Notes: generated by a model not told the origin, from the letters alone. A stretch of DNA of 64,000 bases from Thermoproteus uzoniensis 768-20 (GCF_000193375.1 NC_015315.1:1496622-1560621), one strand, 5' to 3'. Counted from the stretch's first letter, positions 44,909-53,027 are shown. Made by a program: numbers and translations.

Positions 44909-45445
44909 GTGCCAGTGGAGCGGAGGCTAGTGTTGCCGGGAGAGGAGGTGGCTACTCCGGAGGAGTTCGCGGTAGACGGACGCGCCTACCTCGACGGCGT
45001 GTTCCGCGCAGCCGCTCTGGGGGTGGCCGTCTACGATAGGAAGAGCCATACTGCAGTCGTGAAGCCGGTAAAAGTCGACGGGTATCCAAGGCAAGGCGAC
45101 ATACTGTACTGCGTTGTGACCTCGAAGGGGGTCAGAGCCCTAAGCGCCAGATGCGTGGCCAAGGAGGGCGGAGAAGGCCCCGAGGAGCTCAAGTACCCGG
45201 TCACCGCCTTCATACCGCCGCAACTGGTCGACGGGAGGATAGGGGTGGGCGACTACATAAGAGCCCGCGTGGTCTCCAGCCTAGGGCCGCCGTTTCTGCT
45301 ATCGGTAAAGGGGCCGACCTTCGGGGTGGTCAGAGCCTTATGCCCCAAATGCGGCAACGTGATGAGGAGGCGCGGCAACAAGCTGGTCTGCCCCGTCTGC
45401 GGCGCCGCCGACGTCCGCAAAATAGCCCAGGGATTTTATGTATAG
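44909..45445 (+). CDS. csl4: Exosome complex RNA-binding protein Csl4
   Basis: The 178-residue protein has the N-terminal LPGEEVATPEEF domain, a central S1-like fold (about 60-140) and a C-terminal zinc ribbon with two CPxCG motifs (LCPKCGNVMRR and VCPVCGAAD). It caps the archaeal exosome and feeds RNA into the Rrp41/42 ring. GTG start, 25 bp after a TATA element (attttaac). The next gene begins eight bases before its stop. Confidence 0.93.
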   Translation: MPVERRLVLPGEEVATPEEFAVDGRAYLDGVFRAAALGVAVYDRKSHTAVVKPVKVDGYPRQGDILYCVVTSKGVRALSARCVAKEGGEGPEELKYPVTAFIPPQLVDGRIGVGDYIRARVVSSLGPPFLLSVKGPTFGVVRALCPKCGNVMRRRGNKLVCPVCGAADVRKIAQGFYV

Positions 45446-46034
45446 GTCCGTATCGGTCAAGTTCTCTAACGGCGAGGAACTCCAACAGTTTTTGGAGATC
45501 CTTCCCAAGTACGTGGGGGTGGAGTACTACGCGATAGTGAGGGGCACCAACGTCTACATACAGCTCAACGGCTCGCCGGACGAGATCAAGAGGGCCTTGG
45601 CCTCCATAAAGACGGCCGTCGGCCTCGTGAGGGCTAGGCTCAAGCCAGTGAAGTCCTACCCGCTGGAGGTTATCTACAAGGAGTCCGAAATAGTCTCGCC
45701 GGTGCCTCCCGACGTGCTGGTAGACTATCTCGCCGTGAAGGGGTTCAAGGCCAGGCTGAGGGGGCTCGAGCTGCAGACAGACGCCTCGATGGAGCAGGTC
45801 AGGCAGGCCGTGTCGGAGCTCTCCGCCGCCTATAAATCGCTGGAGGGCCTCCCAGTGAGCCCCCACGCCAAGCGCATAGCGGCGGTGTATATAGCCGCCG
45901 TCAAGTCGAGGCCCGAGGAGGCCTTGGAGAGGCTCGCGGCCGCCGGAATTCTGAGCCGGGGCTCCGTGTTCGGCCTGGCGCTGGATCTCCAGACGGCCAA
46001 GAGAAGGGCCAGGGCCTTGATAGGAAAAAGCTAA
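45438..46034 (+). CDS. DUF2067 family protein
   Basis: The 198-residue protein resembles the archaeal DUF2067 family, often found between csl4 and rpoL. It has an N-terminal ferredoxin-like pattern (SVSVKFSNGEELQQFLEILPKY..IRG) and helical middle and C-terminal parts; nucleic-acid binding is suspected but unproven. It overlaps csl4 by eight bases, indicating one transcript. Confidence 0.72.
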   Translation: MYRSVSVKFSNGEELQQFLEILPKYVGVEYYAIVRGTNVYIQLNGSPDEIKRALASIKTAVGLVRARLKPVKSYPLEVIYKESEIVSPVPPDVLVDYLAVKGFKARLRGLELQTDASMEQVRQAVSELSAAYKSLEGLPVSPHAKRIAAVYIAAVKSRPEEALERLAAAGILSRGSVFGLALDLQTAKRRARALIGKS

Positions 46035-46060
46035 AAACCGGATCTGCGGGATCTGGCGTG

Positions 46061-46327
46061 ATGTCCATAGAGGTAGTCAAGGTCGACGAACACTACCTAG
46101 AGCTCAAGACGAAGGGCGAGACCTACACCCTCTTCTCGCCTCTGGTCGAGTACCTCTCGGAGGACCCCGACGTGGAGTACGTCACGTTCGACGTGGGGCA
46201 TCCGTTGTTAGAGGACGTGACGTTCAGGATTAAGACGAGGAGCGGGAGCCCGCTCGACGCGCTCAGGCGCGCCGTCCAGGCCATAGTCAGCGATCTCGAG
46301 GCCCTCGAGAAGTCGATTCTAGCCTGA
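46061..46327 (+). CDS. rpoL: RNA polymerase subunit L (Rpb11-like)
   Basis: The 88-residue subunit pairs with RpoD in the polymerase assembly platform. HPLLEDVTFRIKTRSGSPLDALRRAVQAI is the diagnostic Rpb11/RpoL segment. Either GTG 46058 or ATG 46061 may start; a TATA-like ctaaaaacc lies about 25 bp upstream, so it can be transcribed apart from csl4-DUF2067. It overlaps the convergent methyltransferase by 41 bp. Confidence 0.92.
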   Translation: MSIEVVKVDEHYLELKTKGETYTLFSPLVEYLSEDPDVEYVTFDVGHPLLEDVTFRIKTRSGSPLDALRRAVQAIVSDLEALEKSILA

Positions 46328-46892
46328 GCACAGCCACCTCCACTCTGTGCCTCCTCTTCCTGTGGTGCCTGTACATGGGCGGTATCCCCATCGCCGCTAT
46401 TTCGAGAAGTTGCGGCTCGAGGCCTAGAGACCTGGCGGCGCGGAATACGTACTCGACGGCGGCGGCCTTATGTATGCTGTATATAATCTCGGCGACCGAC
46501 GCGGCGCCTCGTAAAAACCTCACGTCGCCGTGAGGCATCCAGACGCCGAAGGGAGGATTCATGACCACCTTAACCGGCCTCCTCACGCACGGCATCTCGG
46601 CGTCGCACAACGCGACGTCAAGCCCCAGCCCCCTCGCGATTTGCAACGCGTCCGCGTCTATGTCTATGCAGACGGATCTGCCCCCCAGCGCGGCCACGGC
46701 GTAGGCGAGCCTCCCCGTGCCGCATCCGAGATCGGCGATCCACCCCTCGGCGAGCTCGCCGCGCATGTACATAGTCCAGGCGATTGTGGCCGCCAGCTCC
46801 CCCGGCGTTATGTACTGCTCCAGGCGGAGCTTCGGCCTCTTGAAGCCCGGCAGGGAGTCCAGAAGGCTCGCCAGCTCCCTCTTGCCGACCAC
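46287..46892 (-). CDS. METTL5-like N6-adenine RNA methyltransferase
   Basis: The 201-residue class I methyltransferase has the SAM-binding loop DLGCGTGRLAYA (about 57-68), IDIDADAL, and the catalytic NPPFG motif (about 105-109) of adenine-N6 methylases. LDSLPGFKRPKLRLEQYITPGELAA at the start is characteristic of archaeal relatives of METTL5, which modify 16S/18S rRNA. I start at GTG 46892 because the longer frame to 47114 lies antisense inside the next gene. An AT-rich box pair at 46901-46917 probably serves both directions. Confidence 0.82.
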   Translation of the reverse strand: MVGKRELASLLDSLPGFKRPKLRLEQYITPGELAATIAWTMYMRGELAEGWIADLGCGTGRLAYAVAALGGRSVCIDIDADALQIARGLGLDVALCDAEMPCVRRPVKVVMNPPFGVWMPHGDVRFLRGAASVAEIIYSIHKAAAVEYVFRAARSLGLEPQLLEIAAMGIPPMYRHHRKRRHRVEVAVLRLESTSRGPRDR

Positions 46893-46929
46893 AAGATAAT
46901 GTTTAAATGAGAATAAATCGCGCCCACTC

Positions 46930-47307
46930 ATGGCGGAGGATAGAATGGTTATGGACGAGCTGGTCAGATACTGGGATAAATTCGTCGAGACCCCCATAGC
47001 TAAACAGTTCCAGAAGGATCTCCCCGGCTTCAAGAGATGGCTCGAGGACATGGGGCCCAAGCTTTTGCTGGCCAGAGCCAGAGAGGCCGCGGCCAAGGGC
47101 AACCCGGTGGCCAAGGACTACGTGGTCGACTACGCCATGGGCATGTTGAAGAGAGGCGGCGAGAGGGTCTTGGTGAACATGTTCGCGGCGTGGCTTGTGG
47201 AGAATAGGGTGGTGAGCCAGTACTACCTCATAAAGAACAAGCTCGTGGCCGGCGGCGAGTCCATAGCCACCTGGCTCAGAGCTCTGAGAGGCCTAAATAA
47301 GGCCTAG
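46930..47307 (+). CDS. Hypothetical protein, 125 aa
   Basis: I do not recognise the family. It is a mainly helical, basic soluble protein with KDLPGFKRWLEDMGPKLLLARAREAAAKGN and a C-terminal SQYYLIKNKLVAGG segment. ATG is 25 bp after the TATA-like gtttaaatg (46901-46909). It lies between rRNA-modifying enzymes (METTL5-like and Nep1), with 15 bp of 3' overlap with the latter. Confidence 0.6.
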   Translation: MAEDRMVMDELVRYWDKFVETPIAKQFQKDLPGFKRWLEDMGPKLLLARAREAAAKGNPVAKDYVVDYAMGMLKRGGERVLVNMFAAWLVENRVVSQYYLIKNKLVAGGESIATWLRALRGLNKA

Positions 47308-47955
47308 GGCTATCTCCGCCAGCGTAACCGCCTTGGACACGACCTGCCAGGCGTCCAGAGGCCGGTCGCCTATTCTGTAGACCCCCTCGGCCTCCTCCAG
47401 GAGCCAGGCGTTTTTGAAATCGCCGTGGGGAAACCCGCCGACCACGACGACGGAGTCCGCCAGAAGCCGGCCCAGCTCCAGGGGATCGACCCGCCTGCCG
47501 CGCTCGTGGAGGACCACCCACCTGCCGCCCGCCTCTTCCAGAAGCGACCTCAGATCCTTGGCCTCGGCCGTCATAAGAGGCTCGCCCTCCGCGGGGACTC
47601 TACCCAACGACAGCAACTGCTCCATCAGCCCCACGAAGTTGTTGTAGTTCTTGGGGGGCCTGACGTCGGGCCTAGCCCTCACCACCACGTCCCTTATCGT
47701 GTGAACCGCCATGGAGCCTCTGCCGGCCAGATTGAGCGGTGAGTACTGGAACGCCAACATGCACATATGCACTATGTCGGGCCTACCCCGCCTCTCGGCG
47801 TCCTTGAGCCCCAGCATGGCGCCGTGGTGCCTGGCCCTATCCAACAGAATCTCGCCGGGCTTTTTGCCCCGCCTCTCCGCATCTCGCAATACGGCCGGAT
47901 GCCGCCATATCTCGGGCGGGACCAGCTCAAGCGACGACTCCGCCAACACCAACAT
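47293..47955 (-). CDS. nep1: Nep1/Emg1 rRNA pseudouridine N1-methyltransferase
   Basis: The 220-residue SPOUT-class protein methylates a pseudouridine in 16S rRNA helix 35. Motifs: LAESSLELVPPEI at the start, LLDRARHHGAMLGL, RRGRPDIVHMCML (about 56-68), and near the C terminus the GFPHGDF SAM-binding knot. ATG 47955 (or GTG 47958 directly before it) is about 25 bp from a TATA element (ctatatatc); the upstream in-frame extension to 48018 is rejected. Confidence 0.92.
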   Translation of the reverse strand: MLVLAESSLELVPPEIWRHPAVLRDAERRGKKPGEILLDRARHHGAMLGLKDAERRGRPDIVHMCMLAFQYSPLNLAGRGSMAVHTIRDVVVRARPDVRPPKNYNNFVGLMEQLLSLGRVPAEGEPLMTAEAKDLRSLLEEAGGRWVVLHERGRRVDPLELGRLLADSVVVVGGFPHGDFKNAWLLEEAEGVYRIGDRPLDAWQVVSKAVTLAEIALGLI

Positions 47956-48280
47956 CACGGCACGTGCGAGACCCCCGATATATAGCGATAGATCGCGAAA
48001 ACCATCCACGCGTTCCATCTACCGCTGGGTCTCTATATCCGGAGAGGATCTGGAAATACTGTGAGGAGAGTAGAGATGCGGCTGATCCCCCACGGCTTAG
48101 GCCCCATCTACTGGGGGGTTCGATATCCAACACCTTCTCGATAGTAGGACGTCTCGGACATGGTTATGCTCCAGGGGAGGGCTTGCCGTCGAGCCTGGCT
48201 AGCACAGTAGGGCAGTACATCGCCGATTGTAAGCGCCGCCTGAGGCAGATCTGGCAAAGGCCGCCCCGAGGATCTTCCCC
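47956..48280. other. Intergenic region between nep1 and the folded RNA candidate
   Basis: The first 40 bp hold the nep1 promoter. The rest is GC-rich and has no credible protein gene; a 73-codon minus-strand frame (48108-48329) is compositionally unlike the neighbours and overlaps the folded element. It may be the 3' part of the candidate RNA that starts near 48388. Confidence 0.4.
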
Positions 48281-48388
48281 TAGGCGATCCTTCAAAGGAT
48301 CCGCCTAGGAGAAGCCGCCGGGCGGGCAATGGTCGAGAGCTGGCTCACGGATTCCTGAAGATAGGGAATTGAGGTGAGCCCGCCCGGC
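48281..48388 (-). ncRNA. Candidate structured RNA with two strong hairpins
   Basis: On the minus strand a TATA box (gcttatatcc, 48417-48408) lies about 24 bp before 48388, where gccgggcgggc would begin the RNA. The first domain (48388-48317) is nested: its 5' arm pairs with gcccgcccggc-type sequence at 48327-48317, inside which gtgagcc pairs with ggctcac, and attcc with ggaat. The second hairpin (about 48313-48272) pairs cttctcctaggcggatcctt with an almost perfect complement, leaving one bulge and almost no loop. No signature of RNase P, SRP, C/D or H/ACA RNA was recognised. The 3' end is unknown. Confidence 0.45.
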
Positions 48389-48488
48389 TATCTAGAGATA
48401 CGCAGATGGATATAAGCCCTATCTCGTTTCTATAATAAGACGCCGGAGACTTAGGGGCGTATCTTTGGTGCGTTGATGAGGAGTGTGG

Positions 48489-48573
48489 TGCGGGGGGTGG
48501 GATTTGAACCCACGCAGGCCTACGCCACAGGGACCTAAACCCTGCCCCTTTGACCTGGCTCGGGCACCCCCGC
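48489..48573 (-). tRNA. tRNA-Leu (anticodon UAG)
   Basis: This 85-nt class II tRNA has acceptor GCGGGGG/CCCCCGC, discriminator A, a D arm starting GCCCGAGC, anticodon loop TTTAGGT (anticodon TAG), a long variable arm and T arm GTGGG-TTCAAAT-CCCAC. No intron. The CCA end is encoded (48488-48486). A TATA-like cttttaag lies about 24 bp upstream. The gene and about 45 bp of upstream DNA are nearly identical to tRNA-Leu(CAG) at 58616-58700. Confidence 0.95.
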
Positions 48574-48705
48574 CGAAAAACCACACCACAGCGACTTAAA
48601 AGCTTTACCTCCACGTCGCCGCAACGCCGTGAGGCGTCGCCTCAACAACGCCGAGCTGTTCGATATATCTATAAAAATTTATAAGTCATATATTTTCTGT
48701 ATGTT

Positions 48706-49452
48706 ATGAACTTCCAAGAAGCCAATAAATCTCTATACAGAGGTTATTTATACACATTGATTTTGTCGATAATAGCTGGCGTAGCCGTGCTCGTGGAGCT
48801 CTCCAGCGTAATCTTTTCGCATCTGGCGCCGTATTGGGGCTCCTACGTGGTGCCGCCAAGTTCGCCTACGCCACAAGAATCTGAGTTCATATTAACTCTT
48901 ATTTCAGCAATATTTACTACAATTATAATATCTAGTATATCATATTTAGTTATTTTCTTTCTTTTTATATTTAGGGGATATATGGCGCTCCACAGGCTGG
49001 GGATCAAGTGGGCCGAATGGCTAGCCTGGGGACCCGTGATACTTACCATAATAGGATTGGCTCTCCTGGGCGTCATATTCTGGGTGTTGCTCAATCTGCC
49101 GCATTGGTCCAGCGGCTCCGCCCCCTATCCAGGAGTGTCCATGTGGGGCGTGGTCACGGCGATATTGGCGCCTCTGATTGCCTTAGCCGCGTTCGGACTA
49201 TTTATAGATATTGTCCATATACTATTTTTGGATAATATGTATAAATATACACAAATAAGTAAATTCCATACCGCGTTCATTCTATTTATTATAGCATTGG
49301 TGCTGTCGTTTATACCCTATGTAAATATAATAGGCGGCATATTGGCATTCGTAGAGTACATAATAGAAATGCTCGCCTACAAGGAGGCCTCGGAGTGGGC
49401 GCCTCCGGGCCAGCCGCAGACTCCTCCAGGCGTATCGCCGGCCTCCCGCTAG
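48706..49452 (+). CDS. Multi-pass membrane protein, unknown function (DUF973-like)
   Basis: The 248-residue protein has five or so membrane helices and resembles small archaeal membrane proteins of the DUF973/DUF996 type, with no catalytic motif visible and a Pro-rich C-terminal tail. Two stretches (about 48860-48975 and 49195-49345) use AT-rich codons (ata, att, tat, aat), very different from flanking genes. A TATA element (aaatttataag) is about 24 bp before ATG. It overlaps the convergent gene by four bases. Confidence 0.65.
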   Translation: MNFQEANKSLYRGYLYTLILSIIAGVAVLVELSSVIFSHLAPYWGSYVVPPSSPTPQESEFILTLISAIFTTIIISSISYLVIFFLFIFRGYMALHRLGIKWAEWLAWGPVILTIIGLALLGVIFWVLLNLPHWSSGSAPYPGVSMWGVVTAILAPLIALAAFGLFIDIVHILFLDNMYKYTQISKFHTAFILFIIALVLSFIPYVNIIGGILAFVEYIIEMLAYKEASEWAPPGQPQTPPGVSPASR

Positions 49453-49898
49453 TGCCGCTCGGCGGGCTTCTCCAGCCGGAGGCCCAGCTTCCTCAGATGG
49501 GCCATGACTAGGTCTATGTAGCGGTCTACCTCCTCTCCGGGGATCCCCCTCTCCTTGAGCTGGGCCTTCACGAGCTCCATCACGGCGTCGTACTTCTTGT
49601 ACTGCTCGTTGAGCTTGCGCCAGGGTATGCCCTTGAGCGCTTGGCCCAGCCTCTCGTCGACCGGCAACACGCCTCGGGCCATTAGGAACGATATTATGGG
49701 GTACCCCACGTATCCTCTGTAGATCGTCCCGTTGTCGTCGCTGTAGGCGGCCCTCCTGCCCAAGTCGACGTAGACCTTGTAGGTCCTGGAGCCGTCCGAC
49801 GAGACCACCTCGGCCTCCTTGTCGCCCAACAGCTTTATCCGCCCGTCGGCGATCGCCGAGAGGGCCTCCAAGACCTTTATCCTCGGGGGCAACCGCAT
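49449..49898 (-). CDS. Hypothetical protein, 149 aa, coupled to secG
   Basis: I do not recognise this family. The protein is soluble and basic: LPPRIKVLEALSAIADGRIKLLG, a strand region RTYKVYVDLGRRAAYS and helical C terminus. Its ATG overlaps the SecG stop as TAATG, so the two are co-translated. KVLEALSAI...GRIKLL hints at a small winged-helix-like N terminus, which is speculative. Confidence 0.6.
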   Translation of the reverse strand: MRLPPRIKVLEALSAIADGRIKLLGDKEAEVVSSDGSRTYKVYVDLGRRAAYSDDNGTIYRGYVGYPIISFLMARGVLPVDERLGQALKGIPWRKLNEQYKKYDAVMELVKAQLKERGIPGEEVDRYIDLVMAHLRKLGLRLEKPAERH

Positions 49899-50068
49899 TA
49901 AATCCTCAAGAGGTTGAGGACTATGACTATGCCCATGATCACTATGGAGGCTATCACGACGGTTTTGGGGCTCAGCTTTATCCTCTCGATCTCGCCCTCG
50001 CGAGAGAAGTTCAGCAGACCGGCGGCGGTGAATAGGTTGAGGTCCCCGTTCCTCCGCCTCCTCGCCAT
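49898..50068 (-). CDS. secG: Preprotein translocase Sec61-beta/SecG
   Basis: This 56-residue single-span protein begins MARRRRNGDLNLFTAAGLLNFSREGE, followed by IKLSPKTVVIASIVIMGIVIVLNLL, the amphipathic segment plus one transmembrane helix of archaeal Sec61-beta. It is an accessory subunit of the SecYE channel. ATG 50068 is 22 bp from an A/T box (gatatttaagc, 50084-50094) that also serves the divergent gene. Confidence 0.88.
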   Translation of the reverse strand: MARRRRNGDLNLFTAAGLLNFSREGEIERIKLSPKTVVIASIVIMGIVIVLNLLRI

Positions 50069-50114
50069 ATGCCCAACGACGCGTTGATATTTAAGCTTGT
50101 CCCTCTCGACGCCC

Positions 50115-50972
50115 GTGAGGGTCTTCGACAACCACGCACACGCCAACGAGCTGACGGGGCTCGGCGCGGTCGAGGTGGCGAGGCGCTTCAAGAGGGCCGG
50201 AGGCGCCGGCATAATCTTCGTCTCGCTCCTGACGTGGTCCATAGGTGGGGCCCCGGGCGACAGAGGCTGGGTCGAAAAGCTCTACGAACACACGGTAAAG
50301 AACAGCGAGGCGGCGAGGGGGCAAGGCCTTATCTCCGGCGCCGTGGTGGGGGTGCATCCGGCCGAGTGCGTCAAGCTGAGGGAGTCGGGCTGGGGCGAGG
50401 AGGAGGTCGAGGCCTTCATGAGGTGGACCGTGGATCTAGCCGCCAGGTACGTGGCCGAGGGGAGGGCCGTGGGCTTCGGCGAGTACGGGAGGCCGCATTG
50501 GGACGTCGGGCCCGACGTAGTCGCGCTGTGCAATAGGGTGTTGGAGTACGTCGTCGCCAGAGCCCGCGACGTGGGGGCCGTGGTCCACCTGCACCTAGAG
50601 CGTCGAGGGGAGGAGACGGTGAGGAGCGTCGCCGAAATAGCGCGCCGCGCCAACGCGAGGCCCGGCACCGTGGTCATGCACCACGTGGAGCCGCGCGTCG
50701 CGCCTCTGGCCAAGGAGCTCGGCCTGGTCCCGTCCGTGCCTGTCGGGAGGCGGGGCGAGTTCGAGGAGGCGCTGGGGCTGGAGCCAATATACGTCGTCGA
50801 GAGCGACTACATAGACGACAACAGGAGGCCGGGCGCCGTGATACCTCCCTGGAGCCTCGCCAACAAGATAAGGAGGGCTGTGGAGAGGGGGCTCGCCTCG
50901 GAGAGCTATTTCGACCAGATCTATAGAAATACGGAGTCTCTATACGACGTGTTATTACACAGCTCCGTGTAA
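50115..50972 (+). CDS. TatD-like metal-dependent hydrolase
   Basis: The 285-residue protein has the amidohydrolase pattern of TatD relatives: FDNHAHANE (metal HxH), VVGVHPAEC, GFGEYGRPHW, VHLHLE, MHHVEP and ESDYIDD with the last Asp ligand. A phosphoesterase, nuclease or deacylase role cannot be chosen between. GTG 50115 fits 25 bp after the shared A/T box; a TTG at 50097 would add six residues but lies too close. The 3' end carries half of a perfect inverted repeat. Confidence 0.78.
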   Translation: MRVFDNHAHANELTGLGAVEVARRFKRAGGAGIIFVSLLTWSIGGAPGDRGWVEKLYEHTVKNSEAARGQGLISGAVVGVHPAECVKLRESGWGEEEVEAFMRWTVDLAARYVAEGRAVGFGEYGRPHWDVGPDVVALCNRVLEYVVARARDVGAVVHLHLERRGEETVRSVAEIARRANARPGTVVMHHVEPRVAPLAKELGLVPSVPVGRRGEFEEALGLEPIYVVESDYIDDNRRPGAVIPPWSLANKIRRAVERGLASESYFDQIYRNTESLYDVLLHSSV

Positions 50973-50978
50973 TAACAC
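50949..50978. repeat. Perfect 12-bp inverted repeat between two genes
   Basis: GTGTTATTACAC (50949-50960) and GTGTAATAACAC (50967-50978) are exact reverse complements separated by agctcc. The repeat covers the last codons and stop of the TatD-like gene and ends 27 bp before the RHH-like gene at 51006. It could be an operator for that regulator or an RNA hairpin at the end of the upstream transcript. Confidence 0.7.
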
Positions 50979-51005
50979 CTATCTCCCCATATATATCAAC
51001 AGTTT

Positions 51006-51584
51006 ATGAGCAAGAGGGACAGAGTCAACATAGCGGTCTCCGTAGACGTCGCCCAGAGGCTCGCCGCCGTCTCCGACGCCTCCGGCATGACCCAATACGC
51101 GTTGGCCAACGACCTCATATCGTTGGGGCTCGACTTGATGGAGCAGGGATACAACGTGCAACAGATGAGGGGACTCGCCAAGTTCTGGAGGATATGCCTC
51201 GACATAGAGGCGGTGCCGGTCCCCGCGCCCCTCCTCGACAAGCTGATCACGAGGCTCTACGGAGAGCACGGCGACTTCCTCAAGGAGCTGTGGTGCGAGG
51301 CGGGCAGGACCTTGGCGGCCTACCTCAAGGCGACCTCGGCGGCTGAGGCCAGAGAGATAGCGCAGCTGATGGGGCACCTCGGCAGGATGTTGCCCGCGAA
51401 GAGGTTCGAGGCGAGGCAGGAGGACGGCGCCGTGGTCTTCAGCGTCGTGGGGGTCGGCTACAGCAGAGAGACCATCGAGGTGAACGCGGCGGCCGTCCGA
51501 TGCTTCTTCGAGGCCTTGGGGTACAAAATCGCCGAGATGGGCGTGGAGCCCGGCGTCCTGTACGTGAAGGCCTCAGCGCCTTAG
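51006..51584 (+). CDS. Hypothetical protein with RHH-like N terminus
   Basis: The first 45 residues (VNIAVSVDVAQRLAAVSDASGMTQYALANDLISLGLDLM) look like a ribbon-helix-helix DNA-binding domain; the remaining 140 are a helical and beta domain I do not recognise, ending in GVGYSRETIEVNAAAVRCFFEALGYKI. This C-terminal part could sense a ligand. A perfect inverted repeat directly upstream would suit autoregulation. It overlaps the convergent aminotransferase by 12 bp. Confidence 0.6.
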   Translation: MSKRDRVNIAVSVDVAQRLAAVSDASGMTQYALANDLISLGLDLMEQGYNVQQMRGLAKFWRICLDIEAVPVPAPLLDKLITRLYGEHGDFLKELWCEAGRTLAAYLKATSAAEAREIAQLMGHLGRMLPAKRFEARQEDGAVVFSVVGVGYSRETIEVNAAAVRCFFEALGYKIAEMGVEPGVLYVKASAP

Positions 51585-52790
51585 CTCCCGCAGGACCTTC
51601 TCGAAGGCCTTGGCCGTATCCGCCGCGTCCTCGGCGGTGAGGTTGGGTAAGACCAAGAGAGACACGACCCTCTCGGCGGCCCACTCGGCGTTGGGCAACC
51701 TCTCGTAAGACACCTTGCGGCCGTAGAAGGGACAGCTCCAGGGACAGCCCCTCCCGTGCCCCTCCATCCTCTGGAAGAGGGGAGTCCTGTACAGCGGCAC
51801 GGGGTACGCCACAGACACGTTGCCTATTCCCTCGCTCCTGAGCGCGTCCACCACGAAGTCGCGCGGCTTGCTGAGGCGCTCCACGGACAGGAGCACCTGG
51901 ACGAGGTGCCAGCTGTGTTTCACGTAGGGCTTGGGCCTAGGCACCGCGAGGAGGCCCTCCCCCTCGAGGCCCGACAGCCCGTCGAGAAGCGCCTTGACGT
52001 ACTCCTCCCTAGCCCTCTGGAACTCGTCGAACCTCCTCAGCTCGTGGTACAGCAACAGCCCCTGCAACTCCGTCATTCTGTAGTTGTAGCCGAGGATCTC
52101 GTACCAATACTTCTCGGTCTCGCCGTGCGCCCTAATGAGGCGGGCCCTCTCGGCGTAGGCCGCCACGTCGGTCGCCACAGCGCCGCCCTCGCCCCCAGTT
52201 ATGTGCTTGGTCGCGTAGAAGCTGAAAGCCGACATGTGGCCCATGGAGCCGGCCCTCCGGCCTCTGTACTCGGCGCCCAGAGCTTGCGCCACGTCCTCGA
52301 CTATATATATGCCGTATCTATCGGCCAGCTTCATGAAGGCGTCCATCTCCGCCGGGTGGCCCGCAAGGTGAACCACCACGACCGCCTTCGTCTTGTCCGT
52401 AATCTTCGACTCGACAGACGCCGGGTCCAAGTTCAGAGTCTCGCGGTCTATATCGGCGAATACGGGGACCGCGTTGGCGTGCAGGACGGCAGTGGCCGAC
52501 GCGGCGAAGGTGAAAGGCGTAGTTATCACCTCGTCCCCAGGCCCGACGCCCAGAGCCTTAAGCGCCAGGTGGAGCGCCGTGGTCCCGCTGGTCGTCGCAT
52601 AGGCGTATTTAACCCCCACGAACTTAGCCAACTCCTCCTCAAACGCCTTAACCCACTTGCCGTGCGTCGACACAAGCGCCCCAGACCTCAACACCTCCTC
52701 GATATCCTTAATGATCTCGGGGCTGTAGACCAGAGGCCTAGCCGCTATAGGCCTCTCGCGGACGGGCTTGCCCCCAAATATGGCCAGCAT
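51573..52790 (-). CDS. DegT/DnrJ/EryC1-family sugar aminotransferase
   Basis: The 405-residue PLP enzyme has YATTSGTTALHLAL (about 68-81), PFTFAASATAVLHANAVPVFADI, EDVAQALGAEYRGR, and the PLP Lys in SFYATKHITGGEGG (about 190). Such enzymes aminate keto-sugars for surface glycans or antibiotics. I start at ATG 52790 (MLAIFGGKPVRERP), 25 bp from a TATA element (gttatatatc); the longer form to 52850 is rejected. It could act with the nucleotide-sugar dehydrogenase at 4326, which is inference. Confidence 0.88.
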   Translation of the reverse strand: MLAIFGGKPVRERPIAARPLVYSPEIIKDIEEVLRSGALVSTHGKWVKAFEEELAKFVGVKYAYATTSGTTALHLALKALGVGPGDEVITTPFTFAASATAVLHANAVPVFADIDRETLNLDPASVESKITDKTKAVVVVHLAGHPAEMDAFMKLADRYGIYIVEDVAQALGAEYRGRRAGSMGHMSAFSFYATKHITGGEGGAVATDVAAYAERARLIRAHGETEKYWYEILGYNYRMTELQGLLLYHELRRFDEFQRAREEYVKALLDGLSGLEGEGLLAVPRPKPYVKHSWHLVQVLLSVERLSKPRDFVVDALRSEGIGNVSVAYPVPLYRTPLFQRMEGHGRGCPWSCPFYGRKVSYERLPNAEWAAERVVSLLVLPNLTAEDAADTAKAFEKVLRELRR

Positions 52791-52937
52791 CGTGCGGCAA
52801 CGTCCACAGATATATAACAGATCCCGCCGACAGCATACCCTAGCGGGCATCCGGAAACATGCAGGGCGCCTCCAGCGACGCCCTCTGCCCGCTACGTCGT
52901 GGGAAAAGCTTTAAAAATAAACGGAATATAGCCGGAA

Positions 52938-53027
52938 GGGCCCGTAGTCTAGCGGTAGGATTGAAAGCCGTTCCCTAAAGCCCGCCTGACGCGCGGGAGA
53001 TCCCGGGTTCAAATCCCGGCGGGCCCA
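52938..53027 (+). tRNA. tRNA-Val (anticodon GAC) with non-canonical intron
   Basis: Acceptor GGGCCCG/CGGGCCC, discriminator A, T arm CCGGG-TTCAAAT-CCCGG and anticodon arm CCCGC-CTGACGC-GCGGG (anticodon GAC) are clear. About 18 extra bases (roughly 52965-52980) lie between the D stem (GTC/GAT) and the anticodon stem, so an intron interrupts position about 25/26 or 26/27, not the canonical 37/38. TATA box tttaaaaata lies about 24 bp upstream. Confidence 0.9.

Noticed and set aside
48108-48329. A 73-codon minus-strand ORF between nep1 and tRNA-Leu
   Set aside because: It crosses the strong hairpins, has Arg/Ser/Pro-rich composition and no promoter at its start; the folded RNA explains the region better.
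52938-53027. Reading the extra bases of tRNA-Val as a long variable arm
   Set aside because: The extra bases come before the anticodon stem, and the variable loop after it is the normal five bases, so an intron is the only consistent fold.
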